Below, piece by piece: positions 1 through 6,818 of a stretch of DNA of 38,669 nucleotides; the first letter of the stretch is position 1; each line of letters opens with the position of its first letter. The notes beneath the pieces were generated by a model. The model saw only the letters and a list, made by a program, of their open reading frames with translations. It was not told the origin of the DNA and made no database searches. This stretch comes from Prevotella sp. (lineage in GTDB: Bacteria; Bacteroidota; Bacteroidia; Bacteroidales; Bacteroidaceae): the NCBI GenBank assembly GCA_017467705.1, contig JAFUSC010000100.1:1-38669 (forward strand). Direction: 5' to 3'. A program made the position numbers and the translations under genes.

Positions 1-108
1 GCTTTCAGGGCTGAACTCAGGGGTATCAGGGATGAGAAATTCTTCCTATACAGGCTCTCTATGATTTATGCTTACCCCCACTGATTATCGACTGACCCCC
101 TTATAAGG

Positions 109-122
109 CTATAGGCCTATAG
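109..122. repeat. 14-bp perfect palindrome abutting the nuclease stop codon
   Basis: CTATAGGCCTATAG is self-complementary and lies directly next to the stop codon of the endonuclease gene. It has no T-run, so a terminator role is not supported. The remaining bases 1-108 hold no gene or motif that I can recognise. Confidence 0.4.
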
Positions 123-123
123 G

Positions 124-1113
124 CTATTTCAGCCCCCACGCTCGTTTGACATTGTCAACGGCGAGTGATTCAATCTTATCTTCTACGTCATCGGGTAAGT
201 TGCAGAAGAAGTCAATGCCGGTCTTCTCTTCCAGCTCGTCAATGTTGACGGCATAGTTCGCCAAAGGATCGTTCTCGCTGATGTTTCCGCTGTGCTGAAT
301 CCAGAAGCCCAAAGCCTTATACCCTTGTGAGTTCTTGCAAAGCAGTGCCATGAAGAAATACTTGGGTACGGGAATCTTGTTAGCTCCGCTGCCTACGTAC
401 TTGATGATATTGGCATCGCTGTCAATGGTGCCGCCCTTCACCACGTAGAGCGTGTCGCGGAAACTGCCGCGATTCCATGTGCGCACCTGACTTTCCATCT
501 TCTCCCAAATGCCGGCGTTAAAGCCGTTGACCTGTGGCTGCATGTTGGTGAGGTAGAACGTCTGACGGTTACACTCATAGGACCCGAGACGGTCAGCAGA
601 CGGACAGATGTGACCGTGGTCATAGCCCGTGCCCCAGTAAGGCTCTTGTGTAAACTGGTACTGGGAGCTCAGGAACTCGTCGTTCGGGTATTGGCTGTCC
701 GAAGTCAGGCTTCCTTTAGGGGTGACGGTGTAACGTGATGTGTTCGACACGGCAATGCTTTCATACATCTGATAGCATGACCAGCGCTGGGCGTGTATGT
801 CGGTGTCCCATTCCACGGTGTAGTTGATACCTGTTTCGCCTGTCCTTGAGTTCAGCGTTGCAGTGTGCACTACGGGGATGCTGCTGCCGCCTTTCAGTTT
901 GGGGAATTCCAGTCGCCACGCCTCGGCGCAGACGGTCGTGGCGTTCTTGTTGGCATTGTTATTGTCAGTGGGGCTGTTGCCTTGGCCTTGGTTGTTGTCG
1001 TCTTGATTGGTGTTGTTGTTGACGGGCTGTGGCACAAACGGGTCATCGTCGTCGCCGCAGGCAGCGAGCGTCAGCCCGAACAAGGCAATGAGTAATAGCT
1101 TTTTCGTCTTCAT
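124..1113 (-). CDS. Secreted DNA/RNA non-specific endonuclease, lipoprotein
   Basis: A 329-residue member of the NUC1/NucA ββα-metal endonuclease family (DNA/RNA non-specific endonuclease), which cuts DNA and RNA without sequence preference using one metal ion. The N-terminus is a lipoprotein signal ending LTLAAC (Cys19), followed at once by GDDDD; an acidic run right after the lipid cysteine is the known surface-export signal of Bacteroidota lipoproteins, so a cell-surface location is likely. Residues 25-60 are an Asn/Gln/Asp-rich tether. The catalytic motif is YDHGHICPSADR (residues 164-175): the usual DRGH is DHGH here, with His168 the expected catalytic base. The metal-site region follows as NMQPQ (190-194), Asn199 and Glu207. 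It is separated from rpmE2 by a terminator and has no co-directional partner downstream in the window. Family assignment is firm; substrate in vivo is inferred. Confidence 0.9.
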   Translation of the reverse strand: MKTKKLLLIALFGLTLAACGDDDDPFVPQPVNNNTNQDDNNQGQGNSPTDNNNANKNATTVCAEAWRLEFPKLKGGSSIPVVHTATLNSRTGETGINYTVEWDTDIHAQRWSCYQMYESIAVSNTSRYTVTPKGSLTSDSQYPNDEFLSSQYQFTQEPYWGTGYDHGHICPSADRLGSYECNRQTFYLTNMQPQVNGFNAGIWEKMESQVRTWNRGSFRDTLYVVKGGTIDSDANIIKYVGSGANKIPVPKYFFMALLCKNSQGYKALGFWIQHSGNISENDPLANYAVNIDELEEKTGIDFFCNLPDDVEDKIESLAVDNVKRAWGLK

Positions 1114-1128
1114 AGGCTTTTAGCTGAT

Positions 1129-1173
1129 AAAAGGGCGCTTCCGGCATATGCAACTACTGGAAAGCGCCCTTTT
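1129..1173 (-). terminator. Likely terminator of rpmE2
   Basis: AAAAGGGCGCTT (1129-1140) pairs perfectly with AAGCGCCCTTTT (1162-1173), and the inner TCC/GGA bases extend the stem past one bulge. It lies between the rpmE2 stop and the endonuclease start, both on the minus strand. On the minus strand the stem ends in four Ts, so it would stop rpmE2 transcription; the near-symmetrical ends would also allow activity in the other direction. Confidence 0.65.
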
Positions 1174-1196
1174 AAATTGTTACTTTTTGGTTTATC

Positions 1197-1451
1197 TTAT
1201 TTCTTCGCAGCCTTACCGTAGCGGCTCATGAACTTATCAACACGACCAGCGGTGTCAACGAGCTTGCTCTTACCTGTGTAGAACGGGTGAGAGGTGCTTG
1301 AAATTTCGATTTTTACCACGGGGTAAGTCTCGCCTTCGAATTCTACGGTGTCATTGGTCTTTGCGGTAGAACGCGAAAGGAACATATCGCCGTTGGACAT
1401 GTCCTTGAACACGACGGGGCGATAGTTTTCTGGATGAATACCTTTTTTCAT
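1197..1451 (-). CDS. rpmE2: 50S ribosomal protein L31 type B
   Basis: The 84-residue product begins [17 protein letters not shown] and contains [23 protein letters not shown], split here by family knowledge into the L31 N-terminal strand region and the SHPFYTG signature. It lacks the CxxC zinc-ribbon cysteines of type A L31, so it is the zinc-independent type B (YkgM-like) form. It is a component of the large ribosomal subunit near the central protuberance. It is a single-gene unit with its own promoter about 90 bases upstream and a strong hairpin terminator downstream. Length is normal for the type B family. Confidence 0.96.
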   Translation of the reverse strand: MKKGIHPENYRPVVFKDMSNGDMFLSRSTAKTNDTVEFEGETYPVVKIEISSTSHPFYTGKSKLVDTAGRVDKFMSRYGKAAKK

Positions 1452-1537
1452 TTTTGTTTACTTATTTATTTTAATTTACTTGTAATGTTTCCTCGCTATG
1501 CATGCCTCTTCGTGGGGCCATGCGCGCAATCAGGGTG

Positions 1538-1569
1538 CAAAGGTACGAAGAACTGAGCAAATAACCAAA
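1538..1569 (-). promoter_or_regulatory. Bacteroidota-type promoter for rpmE2
   Basis: Read on the minus strand, TTTG (1566-1569) is followed after 20 bases by TACCTTTG (1538-1545), matching the -33 TTTG / -7 TAnnTTTG promoter of the Bacteroidota primary sigma factor. The predicted transcript start near 1530 leaves a leader of about 80 bases before rpmE2. Confidence 0.75.
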
Positions 1570-1600
1570 CGAAAACGGATATTTTTTTCGTTTATTCACT

Positions 1601-1765
1601 TTATTCGTCTTCAAAGAACCCTGAATCAGTCACTTCGCGGGCTACTGTCCTGATGCCCGGGTCTTCTTGATCGGTAGCGCTCGGGCCAGTGCTTGATAAA
1701 GCTATGATGTACTGCATTTCAATCTTGATGGTCTCTATGTGGGGTTGTTGATAGTCCTTTTTCAT
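1601..1765 (-). CDS. 54-residue peptide downstream of C10 peptidase
   Basis: An ATG at 1763-1765, six bases after the peptidase stop codon, opens a 54-codon frame ending in TAA at 1601-1603. The product begins MKKDYQQPHIETIKI, has a short apolar stretch (MQYIIALSSTG), and ends in an acidic tail SGFFEDE. There is no standard signal peptide or lipobox. The six-base spacing and shared strand argue for translational coupling with the protease. I recall similar short proteins (MKKxYxxP start, acidic FF/FW-DE tail) in Prevotella genomes, but know of no assigned function. Possible roles are a peptide cargo, an inhibitor of the protease or a substrate; none is shown by the sequence. It could also be a chance frame, though its basic start and tight spacing make that less likely. 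Confidence 0.65.
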   Translation of the reverse strand: MKKDYQQPHIETIKIEMQYIIALSSTGPSATDQEDPGIRTVAREVTDSGFFEDE

Positions 1766-1771
1766 TGTTTC

Positions 1772-4630
1772 TTACTTGATGATGATTTTCTTACCGTTCT
1801 TGATATATATGCCTGTGGTGGGGTGGGTGATGGGGCGCCCGTCGAGCGTGTACCACGTGGCATCGTCAGCTGCATTGGCGGGCAGTGTGGGGGCTACTTG
1901 CTGGATGGCTGTTGGCTGGTTTCCTTCTGAGCCGATGCTTAATGCCTGCGGCTGGTCGCCAAGCATGGATCCGAGTGCCTTGAAGTAGGCACGGAAGGGT
2001 GCAACGGCTGCACTGCTTGGGTCAAAAGAGTTACCATCGTTATTCAACTGGTATACAGTGCCGGCATTGGTGCTTTCTGTCACGCCGGCAAACTTATAGT
2101 GATAGCCGTTGGTTGACATGACCGCATCAGCTGTAATGTTGACACCTGTGCCAATGAACGTGATGTCCTTATCGGTCAGGTCCCATTCGTCACCCCACTT
2201 GTCGCCCGGCACGGCGATGATGTAAGGCGTGTCGGCGTTCATGGTGGTGGCGAAGTCGAAGTTGATGGTTGAACCTTCCTCGCTGCTGAACTTCTTGACC
2301 CAGAAGTGCTTACCTGTGTCGGTGCTGCTGTGGAACCAGTCAATCACCTTGTCGCCTTGTTTCACCTGACTGACGTCGAAGGGCAGCACAATGGTGCTCC
2401 AGCCTTTTTCGCCGTCAGCCCCGACGGTGAACTGCCGTGTGTAGGTTGCTTCCGTGGCCGTGAAGTCCAGTGGTGCCCGGAAACCGTTGCCGTCAGTCAG
2501 TGTCAGTTTCGTGCATGTGCCGCCAACCACGACGTTCTTGTTGTCGAGTCCTGTGGGGGAGTCGGTGCTGTTGATGAAGTAGAGCGTGTTGGGATTGCTG
2601 TTGGGCGTGACGGATGTAACGCCGGTAATGCCCGATAAGTCGACGGCCAGAGCGTCTGCCGGTGTTACGTAACTCGTGGCCGGCGCAATCGTGCTCTCCG
2701 TGCCGTCAGCACCGTAGACGGTGATGCCGGGATTGCAATAGAACTCATAACGGGTTTTGCTATCTGAAATGATATTGCATGTGTTGTTATTGAAATTATA
2801 GACTTCGATTGCGTAGGAAACCAAGTTTGATGTGCTGAGTCCATTGTATTCAATGTCTATTTCCTGTGTCCCGTTTCCTGTTAAGTCTAATAGGTAATTC
2901 TGCTTTGATATGTAGGGACCTCTGCCACTGCCGGAACGGTTAGCTCCTGTCCAAGTAAACTCTATCAGACGCACGGTGACAGTTCCTTTATAAGCTTTAC
3001 CCGCCGTTTCTGTCATGGTAAGCGTGGCGTGGAAGGTCTTGCCGTAGTTGATGGTGAATCGCTCGCGGTCAGTGCCTCCCGTGGTTGAGCTTACGTTGAC
3101 CTCTGAGACTTTGACTGTTCCGATATCACCTGCCGAGGCAATGGTGATGGGAAGTGTTGTCAAGTTTTCACTTGAACCGCTCTTGCGCAACAGCAAAGTA
3201 AAGGTGCCGGCGCTTTCGGGGGTGAAGGTCAGTTCAATAGTTGTGTTGCTTCCTGCTGCTAACTCTATCTGTTGACCGGCTAAGAGCTTCGAAAACGTGC
3301 GCAACGTGATGCTGCCTGAGTAGGTCTGGCTACCAGTGTTGTTAATGGTCGCCTGAATGGTGACGGGCTGGCCCACGGTGGGTGCGGCTGTCTTTTGGGT
3401 CATGCTGGCTGTCAGCGTGGTGCTGCTTGATGCAGACGGCGTAGGCACAGGTGTACTGATGCCGTCGTCTGCGGGCTTGATGTTGATGATGGCATCCTGA
3501 TCGATGATATATCCGTCTTGCGACGTGGAACCACCGATGCCTTGCTGACTGGGATAAAGCACGGAGAGCTTGAAATATCCGTCACTGCCGCCGCCCCAGC
3601 CCCAGTTGATGTGGAAGTAGTCCTCTTCCTGATAACCGTCGCACACGAAGGCATGACCGCCACCTGTTGACGATCCGCCCAGCACCAGCGGTCCGTTTGT
3701 CGTCAGTTCGGTGTAGATGATGTTGAGCCAGTCCTCGTAGAGGTAGTCCTTGCGGTCAACGTGCACCACGTCGGCATCATAGCCGAAGTAAGTTGTCAGT
3801 ACACCGGGTATGGCTTCGTTGTAGGCACCTGACGATTCTCCGTAGTTCATCTTCAAGGCGGCACCCACATACTCCATCAGACGTGCCACTTCTTCTGCTC
3901 CTGTGTCAGTCTCAGGGTCATCAGTCTTGGTGTATGTGTCTCGCAGGTAGTTCCAGTAGAATGTGCGTTTCGGCTTAACGCCCGTTGCGGGTTGGCCGCT
4001 CAGTGTTCCTCCGGTAAATGTCTTGTCGTATGTGGGGATGTCTATGAGTGTTTCCGTCGTCGTAATGCCAGCAACCTTTGCACGATGATACATCACCTGA
4101 CAGGTGGCGGTGCAGACACAACCGGCGGCTGATTTGTGCTCGCTGTCGTAAAGTGGAGCGTAGTAGTTGTAGGGATTGTCCTGATTCCATTTGCTGGTCA
4201 TTTGTGGGGCTACGGGCTGGCGTGTCGTAGCGGCGGCGCGTTGCGATGCATGCTGTGCCGGCACGTCGGGATGCTCACTGAGCCACTGCAGCTGGTCAGC
4301 ATAGCCTTGCAACCATGCGCGCAGGTTGTCAGGCATGTTGTCGGTTGTCAGCTCGCCCTCGTCGGCCCAGCCGAGAATGGCATCCGTGCGGTCGTCGCCG
4401 CTGACGATGACAAAGCCCTGACGCTGGCCGATGTTAAACACGTAGTATTGGGTGATCTCTGCGCCGTTGCGGGCCTTCATCCGTGCTGGGCTAAGGCTCC
4501 GCGCGGCGGGCTTGCCGCGGCTGATGAGAAACTGTGCTGCCTTCTGGCGTGCCTGTTCGCGGGTGATGGGGCCGGCCATGACCGCTGTTGTCATGAACAG
4601 CACCAGGCAGATGAGTAGAGTTCTTTTCAT
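1772..4630 (-). CDS. C10 family (streptopain-type) secreted cysteine peptidase
   Basis: The 952-residue product is a papain-fold protease of the streptopain/interpain family (MEROPS C10). It has a Sec signal (MKRTLLICLVLFMTTAVMA), a Spi-type propeptide up to about residue 140, and the catalytic domain at about 140-390. The nucleophile is Cys171 in AAGCVCTATCQVMYH and the catalytic histidine is His326 in GGGHAFVCDGY, followed by the family motif HINWGWGGGSDGYF. The C-terminal 550 residues are beta-rich Ig-like or adhesion modules, far longer than the ~400-residue streptopain. The tail WYTLDGRPITHPTTGIYI...GKKIIIK resembles a type IX secretion C-terminal domain, which would place the enzyme on the surface or outside the cell. 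The 54-codon peptide gene follows immediately. Mature function is likely protein degradation or host-factor cleavage, which is an inference. Confidence 0.93.
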   Translation of the reverse strand: MKRTLLICLVLFMTTAVMAGPITREQARQKAAQFLISRGKPAARSLSPARMKARNGAEITQYYVFNIGQRQGFVIVSGDDRTDAILGWADEGELTTDNMPDNLRAWLQGYADQLQWLSEHPDVPAQHASQRAAATTRQPVAPQMTSKWNQDNPYNYYAPLYDSEHKSAAGCVCTATCQVMYHRAKVAGITTTETLIDIPTYDKTFTGGTLSGQPATGVKPKRTFYWNYLRDTYTKTDDPETDTGAEEVARLMEYVGAALKMNYGESSGAYNEAIPGVLTTYFGYDADVVHVDRKDYLYEDWLNIIYTELTTNGPLVLGGSSTGGGHAFVCDGYQEEDYFHINWGWGGGSDGYFKLSVLYPSQQGIGGSTSQDGYIIDQDAIINIKPADDGISTPVPTPSASSSTTLTASMTQKTAAPTVGQPVTIQATINNTGSQTYSGSITLRTFSKLLAGQQIELAAGSNTTIELTFTPESAGTFTLLLRKSGSSENLTTLPITIASAGDIGTVKVSEVNVSSTTGGTDRERFTINYGKTFHATLTMTETAGKAYKGTVTVRLIEFTWTGANRSGSGRGPYISKQNYLLDLTGNGTQEIDIEYNGLSTSNLVSYAIEVYNFNNNTCNIISDSKTRYEFYCNPGITVYGADGTESTIAPATSYVTPADALAVDLSGITGVTSVTPNSNPNTLYFINSTDSPTGLDNKNVVVGGTCTKLTLTDGNGFRAPLDFTATEATYTRQFTVGADGEKGWSTIVLPFDVSQVKQGDKVIDWFHSSTDTGKHFWVKKFSSEEGSTINFDFATTMNADTPYIIAVPGDKWGDEWDLTDKDITFIGTGVNITADAVMSTNGYHYKFAGVTESTNAGTVYQLNNDGNSFDPSSAAVAPFRAYFKALGSMLGDQPQALSIGSEGNQPTAIQQVAPTLPANAADDATWYTLDGRPITHPTTGIYIKNGKKIIIK

Positions 4631-4686
4631 ATTCCGGTTTATTTTGTTCTGTACCTTTATTCCGTTTTTGCGTTCTTTTCAGCCGA

Positions 4687-4694
4687 CAAAGTTA
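4687..4694 (-). promoter_or_regulatory. -7 element for the C10 peptidase gene
   Basis: On the minus strand the bases read TAACTTTG, an exact TAnnTTTG match, about 57 bases upstream of the peptidase ATG. The nearest TTTG (4719-4722) is 24 bases further up, longer than the usual 19-21, so the -33 element is uncertain. Confidence 0.55.
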
Positions 4695-4739
4695 CGAAAT
4701 AAGTGAGAGAAAATGAAACAAAACAAACTTTTTCTTTTA

Positions 4740-4827
4740 TTTTCAGTTTCCGCAATGCCTATTTTCAGTTGGCACAAAGCCCGTTTTCAGTTGCCGTAAT
4801 GCCCGTTTTCGGTTGACAATGCTATTC
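4740..4827. repeat. 22-bp-period array A (TTTTCAGTTG type)
   Basis: Four consecutive 22-base units start at 4740, 4762, 4784 and 4806. Each begins TTTTC(A/G)GTT and ends in a variable half with a GCC(C/T) close. No open reading frame of note crosses it. It lies in the 526-base gap between the peptidase promoter and the OB-fold lipoprotein operon terminator; that gap is almost wholly made of arrays A, B and C. Confidence 0.75.
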
Positions 4828-4834
4828 TTTTGAA

Positions 4835-4944
4835 TTGTCATATAGCTTATATTGATTTGTAATATAGATTAAATTACATTGTAATATAGACTATATTACA
4901 TTGTAAAATAGACTATATTACAACGTGAAATAGACTATATTACA
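4835..4944. repeat. 22-bp-period array B with palindromic units
   Basis: Five 22-base units (4835, 4857, 4879, 4901, 4923). The most regular unit contains TGTAATATAG-A-CTATATTACA, a perfect inverted repeat with 10-base arms round one base. The first and last units are degenerate. The array is AT-rich, in contrast to the roughly half-GC surroundings. Confidence 0.85.
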
Positions 4945-4959
4945 AATGCATAAAAGCCT

Positions 4960-5025
4960 TTTGTCAATTGGAAGTCTGTGGTTTGTCAATCGAAAGGCTC
5001 TACTTTGTCGGCTGAAAGTCAGCGC
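4960..5025. repeat. 22-bp-period array C (TTTGTC type)
   Basis: Three units begin TTTGTC at exactly 4960, 4982 and 5004. The third (CTTTGTCGGCTGAAA) equals the minus-strand sequence that overlaps the peptidase -7 element at about 4676-4690. The first (TGTCAATTGGAAGT) recurs at 23211-23224 in another intergenic region. Confidence 0.7.
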
Positions 5026-5054
5026 ATTACACGTCGTTATGCGTCATTTTGGTA

Positions 5055-5098
5055 TAAAAAAACATCGGGCTATAACCGTTAAAGATTACAGCCCGATG
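5055..5098 (-). terminator. Terminator of the receptor/OB-fold lipoprotein operon
   Basis: CATCGGGCT (5063-5071) and AGCCCGATG (5090-5098) form a 9-bp GC-rich stem with an 18-base loop. On the minus strand the stem is followed by a run of seven to eight Ts (5055-5062 complement). It lies 59 bases after the last gene of the operon. Confidence 0.75.
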
Positions 5099-5156
5099 AT
5101 GTTTGCGCTATATAATATATGTATTCCTTATTATATTATACGCGCGCGAGGCGGTT

Positions 5157-6773
5157 TTATTTTACGCTGACAAAGTATGCGTTGACCACTTCAATCTTTC
5201 CGTTATAAGAACCACGGTTGCCGATGATAGTGATAGTCTTTCCATTCTCAATGTCATATTGGCTGACAAGCTCCTGGAATTTCATTTTGGCACCGCCCTT
5301 TTCTGACAAAACTCCATAGACATAAACAGAGCCGGTACTGTCAGTAAGGTCAAAGTTACCGTATTGGTCGCCGTCTTTCAGGTTGCTGATGGTGCCCGTG
5401 AGCTGATACCATACATCGGTGCTCTCAGCTGCGGCATTGAAGTCGGCTACTGATATGGCTGTTACGCCACTCGGAGTGTCAGGCGTGTCAGGCGTGTCGT
5501 TGCCGCCGTTGCCGGTCTGTCCGTTCAGCGAGTAGATGTAAGCCTTCTTGCTGGCGGTCTCCAGTGTGCCACCGTAGTTCGTGATCTGGCCGTAGACAAT
5601 GACTTCGTCGCCGACATTCACCTGGGTGTTACCGTCAACCCATGCCTTGTTGTCGAAGTAGTAGACGCTGTAGCAGGTGAACTGTGTGCTGCTGGTTGTT
5701 CCATCGTCGGAGATGTCGAACGTGGCAGTGCCATACTGAGCGCTGAATGTGTATTTGATTGACGAAATCTTGCCTTTGATGTAATAGCTGTCGGTGCTCA
5801 CTTCCTTGTCGCCCAACTGGCTTGCAGCAGCAGCTGCTGCTACGACATTGAACGGGTTGGCCTGTGAACCGTCACCGCTTGCTGCGCCGCTGGGTGTGTC
5901 AGGTGTGTCGGGGGTGTCGCCGCCTTCCACGCTGACGAAGTATGCGTTGACCACTCCAATCTTGTCGTTGTAAGAACCGCGGTTACCGATGATGGTCAGC
6001 TTGCTGCCGTTCTTGATGCCCTTAGCGGCTACGAGGTCCTGGAACTTCTTGGACTCGCCTCCCTTTTCGGCCAGAAGACCGTAGACGTAGACTGAGCCTG
6101 TGGCATCCTCGAGGTCGAAGTTACCATACTGGTCGCCGTCTTTCAGGTTCTTCACCGTACCCGTCAGCTGATACCACACGCTGGTGCTTTCAGCAGCTGC
6201 GTTGAAGTCGGCAATGCTGACGGTCTGCACGTCGCCGCTCGGAGTGTCAGGCGTCTCACCGCCGCCACCTTCGCCGTTGATGGAGAGCAGGATGCTGCCC
6301 GTGGTGAACTCGAGCACAGAGCCCATGAAGTTAACCACTTTACCGGAAACGACCACGAGGTCGCCGTCCTTGATGACCGTTGCACCGGCAGCGTTGAACT
6401 TCTCGCCGTTCAGACCGTAGCCACGGTAGATTTCCAGCTTGTTGGCCTTGCCGCCTGCATCGTCAGAGATGTAGTAGGTGGCGTTACCGTAAGAGCCAGA
6501 GGTGTCAATCTCGTCGATGGCTGACACGTAGCCCTTCACCACCATCACGATTCCGTCGTCGTCGCCGGTCAGTGAAGAAGCTGCTTGCAGGGCTGCAGCC
6601 ACGTTGTAGGGATCATCGGCTGTGCCGCTTCCTGCCGGGTCGACGGTGATGGCTTCGCCGCCATCAGTACCCGGGTCAATAATCATTCCAAACGGTGAGG
6701 GAACGTCCTCACAGCTGGTGAATGTGAAGGCCGCCATGGCCAGCGCAATCAAAGAATAAGCTATCTTTTTCAT
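5157..6773 (-). CDS. OB-fold (DUF6359-type) repeat lipoprotein
   Basis: The 538-residue product has a lipoprotein signal ending TFTSC (Cys21) followed by the acidic EDV, consistent with surface display. Four OB-like modules alternate: a DUF6359-type module (about 45-170), module X (about 185-285), a second DUF6359-like module (about 298-425) and a second module X (about 440-538). The two X modules share long identical stretches such as YQLTGT and LKDGDQYGNFDL. They are joined by TPDTPDTPSG linkers. OB folds of this kind bind nucleic acid or other ligands and occur in YhcR-type extracellular nucleases, but no nuclease domain is present. It is the third gene of the operon led by the TonB-dependent receptor, 45 bases after the DUF5689 gene. 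A role as surface binding protein for the receptor's substrate is inferred. Confidence 0.8.
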   Translation of the reverse strand: MKKIAYSLIALAMAAFTFTSCEDVPSPFGMIIDPGTDGGEAITVDPAGSGTADDPYNVAAALQAASSLTGDDDGIVMVVKGYVSAIDEIDTSGSYGNATYYISDDAGGKANKLEIYRGYGLNGEKFNAAGATVIKDGDLVVVSGKVVNFMGSVLEFTTGSILLSINGEGGGGETPDTPSGDVQTVSIADFNAAAESTSVWYQLTGTVKNLKDGDQYGNFDLEDATGSVYVYGLLAEKGGESKKFQDLVAAKGIKNGSKLTIIGNRGSYNDKIGVVNAYFVSVEGGDTPDTPDTPSGAASGDGSQANPFNVVAAAAAASQLGDKEVSTDSYYIKGKISSIKYTFSAQYGTATFDISDDGTTSSTQFTCYSVYYFDNKAWVDGNTQVNVGDEVIVYGQITNYGGTLETASKKAYIYSLNGQTGNGGNDTPDTPDTPSGVTAISVADFNAAAESTDVWYQLTGTISNLKDGDQYGNFDLTDSTGSVYVYGVLSEKGGAKMKFQELVSQYDIENGKTITIIGNRGSYNGKIEVVNAYFVSVK

Positions 6774-6818
6774 ATCTTTCTTGTTTTTAGTTTCATTTTT
6801 ATTGGTTTTACTCCTTCA

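Noticed and set aside
4740-5025. CRISPR array
   Set aside because: Units are contiguous at 22 bp with no unique spacers of 30 bases or more between identical repeats, and no cas genes are nearby. The same holds for the arrays at 16966, 31438, 31587 and 37276.
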